DNA of 42,452 nucleotides, from positions 1 to 42,452 of the forward strand of contig JBAXXY010000008.1 in NCBI GenBank assembly GCA_037127655.1, read 5' to 3'. Every line of letters begins with the position of its first letter. Position 1 is the first letter of the stretch. Position numbers and translations under genes: made by a program. Below the pieces are notes generated by a model. That model saw only the letters and a program-made list of their open reading frames with translations, made no database searches and was not told the DNA's origin. Below are positions 23,827 to 33,153 of the stretch, piece by piece. Source of the DNA: GWF2-38-69 sp037127655 (GTDB lineage: Bacteria; Verrucomicrobiota; Lentisphaeria; Victivallales; GWF2-38-69).

Positions 23827-25758
23827 ATGCTGGAAGAAAGCTTAAAGAAATACTTTCATTTTACTTCTTTTAAGAAAGGTCAAAAGGAAGTTATTTCAAA
23901 AATCCTCGATAATCAATCAGTTGCGGCTATTTTCCCGACCGGAGCAGGCAAGTCTCTCTGCTATCAGCTTCCCGCGATGTTATTGCCCCACATGACACTA
24001 GTCGTATCTCCGCTTCTCTCATTGATGAAAGATCAGATTGACTTTCTCTCAAAAAATAATATCCCGGCTTCCCGTCTTGATAACACTCTAAAAAGAGAAG
24101 AGTACGATGAGATTCTTGCGAAGGCTAGAAATGGGGAATTAAAAATATTAATGATTTCAGTAGAGCGCTTTAAAAATGAAAGGTTTCGTTCCCAGGTTCA
24201 GAAAATGAATATTTCACTGCTCGTTATTGATGAAGCGCACTGCATCTCAGAATGGGGTCATAACTTTCGACCCGAATATCTGAAACTTCCTATTTACAAA
24301 AAACAGTTCGGAGTCAAACAGGTTCTTCTCCTGACCGCTACTGCCACAAAACAGGTTATTGCCGATATGCGTGAGAAGTTCGATCTCCCTCAAGAAAATG
24401 TCATATCTACAGGTTTTTATCGAGACAATCTTTTTTTGAAAGTATCCCCTGCCCCCGAGCAGGAGAAACAAACTCAGCTTTTTAATAGAATCTCAGAAAC
24501 TCCCGGAGCCTCCACAATAGTTTATGTGACATTGCAGAAAACATCTGAACTTATTGCCAACTTCCTTAAATCAAACGATATCAAAGCATCGGCCTACCAC
24601 GCAGGCATGCCGAATGAAGAGAGAGAACGCATTCAAAACGACTTTATGAAAGGAAGCCTTGATTGCGTCGTCGCGACAATTGCATTTGGAATGGGAATTG
24701 ATAAAAAAGATATCAGGCGGATCATCCATTATGACCTCCCGAAATCAATAGAAAGTTACAGTCAGGAAATCGGCCGCTCCGGAAGAGATGATAAACCCTC
24801 TTTCTGCGAAGTCCTAGCTAACCTTGACAATGTGAGCGTCCTTGAAAACTTCGTCTATGGAGACACGCCTGAAAGGCAGGATATTATTACACTACTCAAC
24901 AAGATACAAAAGCACAAAACCACTCTTCTTGAGATTAAACTGCTCTCTCTTTCGAATGAACTTAATATCAGGATGCTTCCATTAAAAACTTTGCTTGTTT
25001 ATCTGGAAATGGATGGAATCATATCTCCTAAATATACTTATTTTGGCGAATATGACTTTAAATACATAACTTCTCAAGCGGAAATTATTAACAAATTTGA
25101 AGGCGAAAGAAAAGAGTTTATTAAAGAAGTTCTCAGAAGTTCACCTACGGCAAGAACTATTGCAAAAGTTAATATTAATGAAACTATTAGGAATTACCCT
25201 AAAGCAGACAGGCATAGAGTTATCTCGGCTCTTGAGTATTGCTCGGACAAGAGATGGATCGAATTGAATGCCAGACAGTCAATTGATGTTTACGATATTA
25301 CAGACCGTGACTTTGATATTGACTCTGTCAGCACAAAAATGTCACAGCTCTTTGAAACTAAAGAACGCAATGAGATTAATAGAATAGCCCAGATGATTTC
25401 TTTCCTTGAGAGCGATAGCTGTCTCAGCAAAAAACTTGCTGAATATTTTGGTGAAGTTATAGATAAAGATTACTGCTGGCACTGTTCATTTTGTCAGTCA
25501 GGCCAGGCGCTTATTGCTCAATCAAAAGAGTCGCAGGAACTTGATGCTTTGAATTATAAAGAATTGGTCTGCGACTTCATCAAATCTGCCGGGACTGATA
25601 ATTACACTGTAACAAACACAGCCAGATTTTTATGCGGCATATCTTCTCCTGTTTTCACAAAACTAAAAGCCAAATCTATTGATAATTTCGGCGCCCTGGA
25701 AAAATATCCATTTCAAAAAGTAAAACACTGGGTCGCCGATTCTTTCACTATCACATAA
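23827..25758 (+). CDS. recQ: RecQ-family DNA helicase
   Basis: This 643-residue 3'-to-5' helicase is used in repair and in resolving recombination intermediates. Walker A is at 37-43 (PTGAGKS), DEAH at 135-138 followed by the RecQ-specific CISEWGHNFRPEY loop, TATAT (motif III), YVT and AYHAGM (motif IV region), and motif VI in QEIGRSGRD. The C-terminal part ends in a zinc-type cluster, SCLSKK then CWHCSFCQ, and continues about 100 residues. A canonical HRDC domain was not recognised. The start is the ATG at 23827 with GGGAGAG just upstream. No repair gene lies next to it. Confidence 0.93.
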   Translation: MLEESLKKYFHFTSFKKGQKEVISKILDNQSVAAIFPTGAGKSLCYQLPAMLLPHMTLVVSPLLSLMKDQIDFLSKNNIPASRLDNTLKREEYDEILAKARNGELKILMISVERFKNERFRSQVQKMNISLLVIDEAHCISEWGHNFRPEYLKLPIYKKQFGVKQVLLLTATATKQVIADMREKFDLPQENVISTGFYRDNLFLKVSPAPEQEKQTQLFNRISETPGASTIVYVTLQKTSELIANFLKSNDIKASAYHAGMPNEERERIQNDFMKGSLDCVVATIAFGMGIDKKDIRRIIHYDLPKSIESYSQEIGRSGRDDKPSFCEVLANLDNVSVLENFVYGDTPERQDIITLLNKIQKHKTTLLEIKLLSLSNELNIRMLPLKTLLVYLEMDGIISPKYTYFGEYDFKYITSQAEIINKFEGERKEFIKEVLRSSPTARTIAKVNINETIRNYPKADRHRVISALEYCSDKRWIELNARQSIDVYDITDRDFDIDSVSTKMSQLFETKERNEINRIAQMISFLESDSCLSKKLAEYFGEVIDKDYCWHCSFCQSGQALIAQSKESQELDALNYKELVCDFIKSAGTDNYTVTNTARFLCGISSPVFTKLKAKSIDNFGALEKYPFQKVKHWVADSFTIT

Positions 25759-25806
25759 TATCCTAAGCGCAAAATACTTTCCCTCGAAAATCCGGCATGG
25801 CAACAG

Positions 25807-26865
25807 TTATTTATTTTCGCTATCATCTGCTTTCTTCGGAAAGTTGGTTTTGATATAGCTTACGCCCATATCGGGATAGTCGGTAAATATCCCGTCAACT
25901 CCCGCTTTCTTAAAGAGAGCGTCGCAGACTTGGTTATATGTCAAACCATCGGGAAGAAGATCGTTTCTTAAAGTATATGGATGAAGTTTAAGTCCGTCTT
26001 CATGCGCCCATTTGCAGACATTATTAGGTTTGAGATCTTTGCTCTTGCCATAGTTAGTAAAGAGTTGTTTTATGCTCGGTCCGATTCCGCAAGCATAGGT
26101 GGAAATTTCTTTCAGCCCTTCTTTGGTAAGCATTTTATCATAATCAATATCTTTGTCGTCTGCAGTATTGTCGCCAATGAGCTGGATAAGTTTTAACTTT
26201 GAGTGCAGATCGTACTTGATGTACTTAAGAAGGAAAGGATCGAAACACTGGATGTAGCAGTTTGAATCAGCATCCTTGTATCCGTATTGAGCTAGTATAT
26301 CAAGGACAATCTTCGCAAACTCCTTGCCATGGTCAGGATAGATTTTAGGCTGCTTGAGCTCGAGATAAATTCCTTTGTTCTTCTTGAAACTTTTATTCAT
26401 TCCCTGAATGAAGGTAAGTTCTTCCTGAAGCGTAGGAACGCTGAAGGGAAGCGCATCAGTCTCGGGGAATCTGTCAGAAAAAACAGCATTTTCGCCATGC
26501 TCTCCAGTTCTTTCGTGAACCGTAAGCTTTTTAATCTCGTCAAGAGTAAAATCTCTTATATAGAAGTGCCCGTCCTTTCTGGCTTTATCAGGATAAAGTT
26601 GTTTTACATTGGTGTTGTAGTCTAGCAGGATGTCATGCATAATTACGACCTGATTATCCTTGGTAAGCGACACATCCTGTTCGAGATAATCGGCATCCTG
26701 CGCAAAAGCCACAGCTTTCGCAACAAAGGTATGCTCAGGCACATAACCGCTTGCTCCTCGATGCGCAATAATTATCGGAGTTGAGCCTTCATCACTTGCG
26801 TTGGCTAATGAAGTTGCAAAAATTGATGCCATAAAAAGCCCTGCCAGATAAACTTTCCTCTTCAT
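25807..26865 (-). CDS. glpQ: Secreted glycerophosphodiester phosphodiesterase
   Basis: The 352-residue enzyme hydrolyses glycerophosphodiesters to glycerol 3-phosphate and an alcohol, in the periplasm. A signal peptide occupies about residues 1-23, ending ANA-S. The GDPD motifs are present: H35-R36 in IIAHRGASGY, E62 and D64 in LEQDVSLT, H77 in IMHDILLD, and E-L-K in YLELKQP, so it should be active. It is of the long periplasmic GlpQ type (about 330-360 residues). AGAGGAAA precedes the ATG. It is the last gene of a three-gene unit, 13 bases after the solute-binding protein gene. Confidence 0.93.
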   Translation of the reverse strand: MKRKVYLAGLFMASIFATSLANASDEGSTPIIIAHRGASGYVPEHTFVAKAVAFAQDADYLEQDVSLTKDNQVVIMHDILLDYNTNVKQLYPDKARKDGHFYIRDFTLDEIKKLTVHERTGEHGENAVFSDRFPETDALPFSVPTLQEELTFIQGMNKSFKKNKGIYLELKQPKIYPDHGKEFAKIVLDILAQYGYKDADSNCYIQCFDPFLLKYIKYDLHSKLKLIQLIGDNTADDKDIDYDKMLTKEGLKEISTYACGIGPSIKQLFTNYGKSKDLKPNNVCKWAHEDGLKLHPYTLRNDLLPDGLTYNQVCDALFKKAGVDGIFTDYPDMGVSYIKTNFPKKADDSENK

Positions 26866-26878
26866 AATTTCCTCTTAT

Positions 26879-28168
26879 TCAGTTATTTGAGATTTCAGTA
26901 ATAAATGATTCGCCTACAACTCTTTTTACATTCTTGGCATAAGTATCCATAGCCTGTTCAGGAGTTGCCTGACCTATAGCTACTGACTCGACTGCAGTCT
27001 GAATATAAGGAGAGAATACGGAATATTGCTCGTTTGCAGGTCTGAAATGAGTAAATTCGATAAATGAAGTAGCTGCTTTTAAGTAATCAGGATATTCTTT
27101 CATTTCAGCTACATCCTGCCTAGTGCTCAGATTATTTGTTGACAAGGTGTACTTGAGTTCATTTTCTTTATTGAGCGCAAACTTGATGAAGTCGAAAGAA
27201 GCTTCCTTGTGTTGAGACTGCGCGTTTATAGAAAATAACCATCCGCCTGACATTGATGTAAAACCGGGCTTTTGTCCGAATTCAGTCGGCATTGCGGCAA
27301 ATTTATAATTCTCTAGAGTGCTTTCGTGCTTTCCTTTCCAGTTGCCCATAATCCAGCAACCGTCAAGAATGATTGCGACTTTGTTTTTCGGAGCCCATTC
27401 CACAGGCATCATATTTCCGTATTGAGGATTCATAAGCTTGGATAGTTCAGGAGCTAGCCCTTCTTTGAAAACTGTATCTATAAACTTAAGGGAATTCAAA
27501 AAACCCGGACTCTTAACGACCCATTTTCCATCCTTGTATAGGGTATCGTAAGTTCCATAAAGAAGCATTTCAAGTGTCTGCATTGCAGTGGCTTCGCCAT
27601 TGGCGGCTATATTGAATGTAAAGGGAATAACGCCAGGCAGTTTTGTTTTGATTTTTCTTGCAGCATCAAGGATGTCATTCCAGTTTTTAGGCTGCCATGG
27701 CGTTTCAATTCCAGCTTTCTTGAAAAGATTTACATTATAGTACAAACCTCTGGTGTCAGTGGACATTGGTATTCCGTAAACTTTGCCATTTATAGTAGCA
27801 GAGTCTCTGACACTTGGATAAAAATTATTCCATTCGTTGTAGGTTGAAACATCTATCGGAGAGATGACTCCGGCATTAACATCGCCTTTAAGCATAAAAC
27901 TGTCTTCGTAAATAACATCTATTGAGTTTCCGCTCTTTGTCATAAGCGAAGTTTTTGTGTAGTAGTCAGCTTGTGTCCCGCCAATAATATTTAAATTGAC
28001 TTTATTATTGGGATACTTGCCCTGATATTCTTTGACGACTTCTTTCAGCCAGCTTACTGTGTTTGGATCCTGTTGAACCACAACATTTATTGATGTGCCT
28101 GCATTTACTGCCATTGTTGTTACAGTCGCTGCAAGAAAAACAGAGGCCAAAGTTTTTTTCCTTAACAT
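26879..28168 (-). CDS. Extracellular solute-binding protein, family 1
   Basis: The 429-residue periplasmic binding protein belongs to the family that serves ABC importers of sugars, sugar alcohols and glycerol 3-phosphate. A signal peptide spans about 1-23 (TTMAVNA-G). SINVVVQQDPNTVSWLKEVV, IDVIYEDSF, DTRGLYYNVNLFKKAGI, SGGWLFSIN and the C-terminal ATPEQAMD are typical. There is no permease or ATPase gene in the window. Its position before glpQ fits a role in taking up glycerol 3-phosphate or a glycerophosphodiester, as in the UgpB system, but this is from context only; a sugar is equally possible. AGGTAG lies about 9 bases before the ATG. Confidence 0.88.
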   Translation of the reverse strand: MLRKKTLASVFLAATVTTMAVNAGTSINVVVQQDPNTVSWLKEVVKEYQGKYPNNKVNLNIIGGTQADYYTKTSLMTKSGNSIDVIYEDSFMLKGDVNAGVISPIDVSTYNEWNNFYPSVRDSATINGKVYGIPMSTDTRGLYYNVNLFKKAGIETPWQPKNWNDILDAARKIKTKLPGVIPFTFNIAANGEATAMQTLEMLLYGTYDTLYKDGKWVVKSPGFLNSLKFIDTVFKEGLAPELSKLMNPQYGNMMPVEWAPKNKVAIILDGCWIMGNWKGKHESTLENYKFAAMPTEFGQKPGFTSMSGGWLFSINAQSQHKEASFDFIKFALNKENELKYTLSTNNLSTRQDVAEMKEYPDYLKAATSFIEFTHFRPANEQYSVFSPYIQTAVESVAIGQATPEQAMDTYAKNVKRVVGESFITEISNN

Positions 28169-28184
28169 TTTTCACTACCTATTT

Positions 28185-29024
28185 TTATTTGAAAAGATTT
28201 AAGGCATTTTTCATTATTATAACAGGCGCTTGTAATCCAGTCCAGATCTCGAAAGATTTTGCTCCTTGATGGAGAAGCATGTCTAGCCCACCAAAGCATT
28301 TACAGCCTTTCTCTTTAGCCATCTTTTGAAACTTCGTCTCTTTGTAAATCATATCAAAAATTCTAGCTCCATTAGTAAGCAGACTAACATCTAACGGCAA
28401 CTCGTCGCTATCTTTCAAACCCAGACTGGTAGATTGGATAATCAGATAGTCATCTTTTATAAATCTTTTTAAAGAGTCCGAATCATGGAGTGAGCAAGAA
28501 TATATTTCCGAAAAAGGAAATACGCATCTGAGTTTGGATACCAATTCATCTGCCTTGGATTGGGTTCTATTGGCAATAATGATATTTTTTGCTCCACAGC
28601 TTAACAAATGAACTATGCAGGAGTTAGCCGCTCCGCCGCAACCAAGGAAAAGATATTTAGTATTGGATGGTTCGGAGTTAAAGTTTGCTTTAAGCGCCAT
28701 CTCCAAACCATAACCGTCTGTCGAATAGCCATTAAGTTTGCCTGATTCTTCAACAACAATTGTATTCACGCTTCCGGCAAGTAAAGCTTCAGGAGATACG
28801 AAGTCCAAATGCTTTATAACAGAATTTTTGTAGGGTAGAGTTACATTAAGGCCCAAATACTCTTTTGATGAGTTTTTAATAAAGGAAGTTAGTTCCTCCT
28901 CTGATGGAATCAAGATTCTTTCGTATTCGTAATCAAGGCTGTAGAACTTGAAAGCGGCATTGTGCATCAAAGGAGAAAGAGAATGAGCAATCGGATTGCC
29001 GATAACACCAAAATTCTTTCTCAT
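28185..29024 (-). CDS. aroE: Shikimate dehydrogenase
   Basis: The 279-residue enzyme reduces 3-dehydroshikimate to shikimate with NADPH in aromatic amino-acid synthesis. The shikimate-binding N-terminus reads GNPIAHSLSPLMHN. The catalytic lysine is K66 in LNVTLPYK, and the partner aspartate is in NGYSTDGYG (D103). The NADP fold starts FLGCGGAAN and ANRTQSKADEL follows. The C-terminal LLHQGAKSFEIWTG is conserved. The start is the ATG at 29024, with GGGGA 8 bases before it; a longer reading from 29039 lacks one. It precedes the solute-binding protein gene by 16 bases, probably in the same transcript, though the two functions are unrelated. Confidence 0.95.
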   Translation of the reverse strand: MRKNFGVIGNPIAHSLSPLMHNAAFKFYSLDYEYERILIPSEEELTSFIKNSSKEYLGLNVTLPYKNSVIKHLDFVSPEALLAGSVNTIVVEESGKLNGYSTDGYGLEMALKANFNSEPSNTKYLFLGCGGAANSCIVHLLSCGAKNIIIANRTQSKADELVSKLRCVFPFSEIYSCSLHDSDSLKRFIKDDYLIIQSTSLGLKDSDELPLDVSLLTNGARIFDMIYKETKFQKMAKEKGCKCFGGLDMLLHQGAKSFEIWTGLQAPVIIMKNALNLFK

Positions 29025-29137
29025 CCTATTCTTCCCCATCTTATAAAAAATCCTCTATCATTCAGCTCATCTCGCTCACCATGAGGCAATATTCAATAAT
29101 TCCCTTTATCCCAAATTATATGGTTGATTCAGTGATT

Positions 29138-30175
29138 TTACTCATCTAGTCCTTTGCCCATTTCTAATTTCTTTATCTCTTTATCAAAATCAGAAATATA
29201 GTTTTTATCCTGAATCACTCGGTATTTTTCGAATTCACTTTCAGCAAATGACTTAGCTATCTCTTGTGTTACCTTCCCTGGATTATCTAATAATTCACGG
29301 TTGTTGAACCGTAGAAAAACATTCAGTTTGTTTGACCAATCCTGCATGGTCATAGGGATATTTTGTTCAGCCTGATCTTCTGCGTAATCAAGGTACATTG
29401 TAGTAATGCGGTCTAATGATTTTATCTCTTTTTCAGTGAGATAGTTCTTGGCAATAGACACATCCGTTTTAATGATTTTCCCATGAGGAGCATTCTTCCA
29501 TGCCGTTAACCCCATGCGTTCCTTCTTACTGTCTGCTCGCTCAACAATCAATTCAGCGGCAGTATTTCCATGAGTGGCAAAATGCAATTTGTTCTGCACC
29601 ACTGCAAAGAATCTTTTAGTAATTTCACTTTCAAGATTATAATCAACAGCAGTCGCATAAATATCGGTAATCTTTTGATAAAAACGCCGTTCGCTTGCCC
29701 GAATTTCCCTGATTTCAGCAAGTAAATTATCAAAGTATTCTTTATTGAAAAAGGAACTATTTTTTAGCCGTTCCTTATCCAGCACATAGCCGCGAATAGC
29801 AAAATCCCGCAAAATACTGATTGACCATTGACGAAACTGGGTTGCCCTTTCAGAGTTTACGCGGAATCCCACAGCTATAATTGCATCTAGATTGTAAAAC
29901 TCAATCTCACGATTTATCTGTCTGTTTCCTTCTGTTTGAACTATCCGGAATTTCCGGATAGTTGCTTCCTGAGTAAGTTCCTTAATCTCATAAATATTTT
30001 TAAGGTGTTCGCTGATTGTCCTAACATCAACATCAAACAAACCTCCCATCAGTTTTTGATTAAGCCAGACTGTTTCGTCTTCGATGTGAACCTCTATAGT
30101 ATTCTTACCTTCCTGTTTCGTGAAGATTAGAAACTCCGCTGTGCTGTTTCGTATTTGGAGTTTTCTGTCTTTCAT
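29138..30175 (-). CDS. RhuM-family protein
   Basis: The 345-residue protein belongs to the RhuM (virulence protein) family, named from a Salmonella pathogenicity island; the biochemical function is unknown. Typical stretches are VWLNQKLMGGLFDVDVRTISEHLKN near residue 36, EIEFYNLDAIIAVGFRVNSERATQFRQW near 90, and a helical C-terminal half with KNAPHGKIIKTDV and KNYLTEKEIKSLDRI. Such genes usually lie in mobile or defence islands and are scattered between lineages. Here it stands alone between aroE and dnaJ, which suggests an insertion. No integrase, direct repeat or restriction gene is seen beside it. No ribosome-binding site precedes the ATG. Confidence 0.88.
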   Translation of the reverse strand: MKDRKLQIRNSTAEFLIFTKQEGKNTIEVHIEDETVWLNQKLMGGLFDVDVRTISEHLKNIYEIKELTQEATIRKFRIVQTEGNRQINREIEFYNLDAIIAVGFRVNSERATQFRQWSISILRDFAIRGYVLDKERLKNSSFFNKEYFDNLLAEIREIRASERRFYQKITDIYATAVDYNLESEITKRFFAVVQNKLHFATHGNTAAELIVERADSKKERMGLTAWKNAPHGKIIKTDVSIAKNYLTEKEIKSLDRITTMYLDYAEDQAEQNIPMTMQDWSNKLNVFLRFNNRELLDNPGKVTQEIAKSFAESEFEKYRVIQDKNYISDFDKEIKKLEMGKGLDE

Positions 30176-30218
30176 TTTAACAATCTTATAATTGAATTAT
30201 AGAGAATTCCTCGGATGT

Positions 30219-30243
30219 TGGGCACTGGCAAGATGCCCGTGCT
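30219..30243. repeat. REP-like hairpin after dnaJ
   Basis: GGGCA (30220-30224) pairs with TGCCC (30234-30238); alternatively GCAC pairs with GTGC. It lies immediately after the dnaJ stop codon and has no T tract, so it is a REP-type sequence rather than an intrinsic terminator. It could stabilise the 3' end of the grpE-dnaJ message. Confidence 0.4.
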
Positions 30244-30245
30244 AC

Positions 30246-31418
30246 TTATGCTCCGCGAAAAAAGCGTTTTGCCTTATCCATAAATGAGGAAATCATAGGA
30301 TGATTACCTTTTAATTGTTCGAGCTGTGCAAACTCTGCTAATTTATCTTTCTGAATTTTAGTAAGGTTCAGAGGCACTTCCACAAAAACCTTTATATGCT
30401 GGTCACCGCGTTTGCCGCCATGAAGCGACGGGACGCCTTTTTCTTTCAATCTTAAAATCGTTCCGGTCTGAGTTCCTTCGGGGATTCTCATTTTGGCCTG
30501 GCCTGAAATAGTTGGCACATCTACAGTTCCGCCAAGAGCAGCGGTTACAAAATCTATCGGAATTTCACAAGTCAGATCCAAACCATCTCTATGAAAAACT
30601 TCATGGCTTCTGACATGGATTACTACATACAAATCGCCATGACTTCCACCATTAACTCCGCTTTCGCCTTCACTGGCCACACGAAGTCTTGAACCTGTAT
30701 CAACGCCCGGAGGTATATGAATCTGAATAGTTTTCTCTGCTCTGACCCTCCCCTCTCCTCTGCATTTCGGACAGGGTTTTTCAATTATCTGCCCTGCTCC
30801 ATGACAGCTAGGACATGCTTGTCTCATACTTATGAATGAGTGATTAATAGCTACATAACCACTTCCGCCGCACTTTTTGCATTTTACTCTGCCCGAACCT
30901 GCCGCAGCGCCTGAACCGTCACATGAGGAACAAGAGTGAAGTCTTGCGAATGTTATCTTTTTATCTGCTCCAAAAATTGCTTCTTCAAAATCTATTTCAA
31001 GATCATATCTAAGGTCATTTCCATCCTGAGAAGAAGATCTTTTCTGCCTTGAAGAACTGCCGCCGCTAAAAAATTCCTCAAATATTGAACTACCGCCGCC
31101 GCCACCACCGCCAAATACCTGACTAAAAATATCAAATGGATCATGGAATCCGCCGCCACCGCTTGCTCCGCCTGCCCCGCCGCCTCTTCCATAGTTGGTA
31201 AAAGCGTCATGCCCCAGCTGGTCGTATTGAGACTTCTTTTGTGCATCGCTCAGAACTTCGTAAGCCTGAGATAGTTCCTTAAATTTTTCTTCAGCTTCCT
31301 TATTGCCCGGATTTTTATCAGGATGATACTGTATCGCAAGTTTTCTGTAAGCTTTCTTAATTTCCTCGGGAGTAGCGGTTTTGCTTACTCCAAGTATCTC
31401 GTAATAGTCTTTGGCCAT
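30246..31418 (-). CDS. dnaJ: Chaperone DnaJ
   Basis: The 390-residue type I DnaJ stimulates the ATPase of DnaK and delivers unfolded proteins to it. A J domain with HPD at 32-34 is followed by a long Gly-rich stretch (about 75-120). The zinc region carries all four CxxCxGxG repeats: CSSCDGSG, CKKCGGSG, CPSCHGAG and CPKCRGEG. The C-terminal substrate-binding domains reach the usual length. GAGG lies 6 bases before the ATG. It follows grpE by 67 bases on the same strand, without a dnaK gene between or near them. Confidence 0.97.
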   Translation of the reverse strand: MAKDYYEILGVSKTATPEEIKKAYRKLAIQYHPDKNPGNKEAEEKFKELSQAYEVLSDAQKKSQYDQLGHDAFTNYGRGGGAGGASGGGGFHDPFDIFSQVFGGGGGGGSSIFEEFFSGGSSSRQKRSSSQDGNDLRYDLEIDFEEAIFGADKKITFARLHSCSSCDGSGAAAGSGRVKCKKCGGSGYVAINHSFISMRQACPSCHGAGQIIEKPCPKCRGEGRVRAEKTIQIHIPPGVDTGSRLRVASEGESGVNGGSHGDLYVVIHVRSHEVFHRDGLDLTCEIPIDFVTAALGGTVDVPTISGQAKMRIPEGTQTGTILRLKEKGVPSLHGGKRGDQHIKVFVEVPLNLTKIQKDKLAEFAQLEQLKGNHPMISSFMDKAKRFFRGA

Positions 31419-31485
31419 TTTTTCCTCAATCTCCTAAAGAACTTCTCAGTATTTTTTAATTGAACATATTTTAATCGTTAAAATT

Positions 31486-32109
31486 CTAAGCCTTTCCACT
31501 GCTGATTACTACTGTCGCAGGTCTGATAAGTCTATCTCCCATCTTATAACCCGTTCTCCACTGTTTTAAGACAAGTTCCTTTTCGACTTCTTCTGATGCT
31601 TCGTAAGCAATGGCTTCATGGAATTTTGGGTCGAAAGGTTTGCCAACGGCGCTAATAAGTTCGACTCCGAGATTAGCCAGAGCTCTTTCGAACTCTGTTT
31701 TTATAAGCTTCATTCCTTCAAATAGCTTATCAAGATTGTGAGTCTGGTCGGCCGAACCCAAAGCAAACTCGAAATGGTCAAGAATAGGCACGATATTATT
31801 TAGTACATCAAACTGGGCATTTATTCTAATATCGCTCTTTTCCCTAATGACGCGTTTGCGAAAATTATCAAATTCGGCGTTTAACCTAAGATACTTGTCT
31901 TCGGATACGGCAAGCTTCTCAAGGAGTTCTATTAGGGCTTTTTCAGTCTCAGATGTTTCGGACGCAGCTTCGATTAACTCAGGATTCACCTGCTCCAGCT
32001 GTTCTGCGTTCTTTTCTGTTTTGGCTGTATCCGTTGGATTTTGGATATTATCAGGTTCTGACACATTAGGGCTGTTTTCCTTATGAGTGTCTTTCTTGTG
32101 ATTTGTCAT
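31486..32109 (-). CDS. grpE: Nucleotide-exchange factor GrpE
   Basis: The 207-residue protein releases ADP from DnaK. A long charged N-terminal segment (about 1-60) leads into a coiled coil and then the conserved core, LRLNAEFDNFRKRV, NIVPILDHFEFAL, GVELISAVGKPFDPKFHEAI and GYKMGDRLIRPATVVIS. I start at the ATG at 32109, preceded by AGAGG at about 9 bases; a longer reading to 32223 adds a lysine-rich segment of no GrpE type. It is the first gene of the grpE-dnaJ unit and is divergent from MTA phosphorylase across a 140-base gap. No CIRCE (HrcA) element was found there. Confidence 0.95.
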   Translation of the reverse strand: MTNHKKDTHKENSPNVSEPDNIQNPTDTAKTEKNAEQLEQVNPELIEAASETSETEKALIELLEKLAVSEDKYLRLNAEFDNFRKRVIREKSDIRINAQFDVLNNIVPILDHFEFALGSADQTHNLDKLFEGMKLIKTEFERALANLGVELISAVGKPFDPKFHEAIAYEASEEVEKELVLKQWRTGYKMGDRLIRPATVVISSGKA

Positions 32110-32249
32110 AGTAAAAAACCTCTTTGCGATGATTCGGAAATTATTCCAAAGCTTTTTTAATTTAGCGTTCAATTTTGACTTATGTAAAGGTTTATAATAA
32201 AATGTAATAATCAGAAATGTCAACGAATCTAATTATAAAGGATTTTTCT

Positions 32250-33140
32250 ATGAAACTAGGCGTAATCGGCGGAAGCGGGCTTTATTCAATCGACGGACTT
32301 AAAATCACTGACAAAATTTCTTCGGATACTCCATTCGGCAAACCATCTGATTCCTACTTATCTGGAACTATCGGCGACCTGGAAATCGTATTTCTTCCAA
32401 GACACGGCGAAGGTCATACAATTTCACCTTCCGAGATAAACCACAGAGCCAATATCTACGGGATGAAAAAACTCGGCGTCACTCATATTTTGAGTTTTTC
32501 TGCAGTTGGAAGTTTACAGGCTCATCTTCCTCCTAAAGACATCGTCGTAGTAGATCAATATTTCGATAGAACCAAACAGTCTGAAAAACACACTTTCTTC
32601 AGAGACGGGATCGCCGCCCATATTCCTTTCGGCGAACCTATCTGTCCTGAATTCAGAAATCTGGTCTTCGAACAGGCCAAACTGGCAATTAAATCTATTT
32701 ACGGTTTAGGAGAGGGCAAACCCAAAGCTGTTAACGGCGGAACTTATGTAAACATGGAAGGCCCGGCTTTCTCGACTAAAGCCGAGTCAAAATACTACAG
32801 AGCATGCGGTTTTGACCTCATCGGCATGACAAGTCTGGCTGAAGCTAAACTTGCCAGAGAAGCCGAAATCTGCTACACAGCGGTCGCAATGGTTACAGAC
32901 TTCGATTGCTGGCACTCTGAACACGACAGCGTAAGCGTGGACATGGTCGTCGAAACTATGAAATCAAATATCAAAACAGCAAAAGAAATTCTGTCAAACA
33001 CCGTAAAGGTATTTAAAACTCTCAAAAGACATTGCCCCTGCCCTCACGCTCTCAATGGAGCTATAATGACTTCAAAAGACAAAATTACGCCTGAAATCAG
33101 AGCCAGCCTTGATGTCATTGCAGGAAAACATCTTAAATAG
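32250..33140 (+). CDS. mtnP: S-methyl-5'-thioadenosine phosphorylase
   Basis: The 296-residue enzyme splits methylthioadenosine, the by-product of polyamine synthesis and related reactions, into adenine and methylthioribose 1-phosphate, the first step of methionine salvage. Typical family stretches are IGGSGLYSIDG at the N-terminus, LPRHGEGH, HRANIYGMK, GGTYVNMEGPAFSTKAES and MTSLAEAKLAREAEICY. The VTDFDCWH stretch is the usual end of the purine-binding site. The start is the ATG at 32250 with AAGGA 7 bases upstream; a longer reading from 32217 adds eleven residues before the conserved MKLGVIGG and has no support. It is the first of four plus-strand genes; the next follows after 13 bases. Confidence 0.95.
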   Translation: MKLGVIGGSGLYSIDGLKITDKISSDTPFGKPSDSYLSGTIGDLEIVFLPRHGEGHTISPSEINHRANIYGMKKLGVTHILSFSAVGSLQAHLPPKDIVVVDQYFDRTKQSEKHTFFRDGIAAHIPFGEPICPEFRNLVFEQAKLAIKSIYGLGEGKPKAVNGGTYVNMEGPAFSTKAESKYYRACGFDLIGMTSLAEAKLAREAEICYTAVAMVTDFDCWHSEHDSVSVDMVVETMKSNIKTAKEILSNTVKVFKTLKRHCPCPHALNGAIMTSKDKITPEIRASLDVIAGKHLK

Positions 33141-33153
33141 TGTTGAGTTCTGA

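Noticed and set aside
31419..32249. CIRCE heat-shock operator upstream of grpE or dnaJ
   Set aside because: Neither gap contains the TTAGCACTC inverted repeat.
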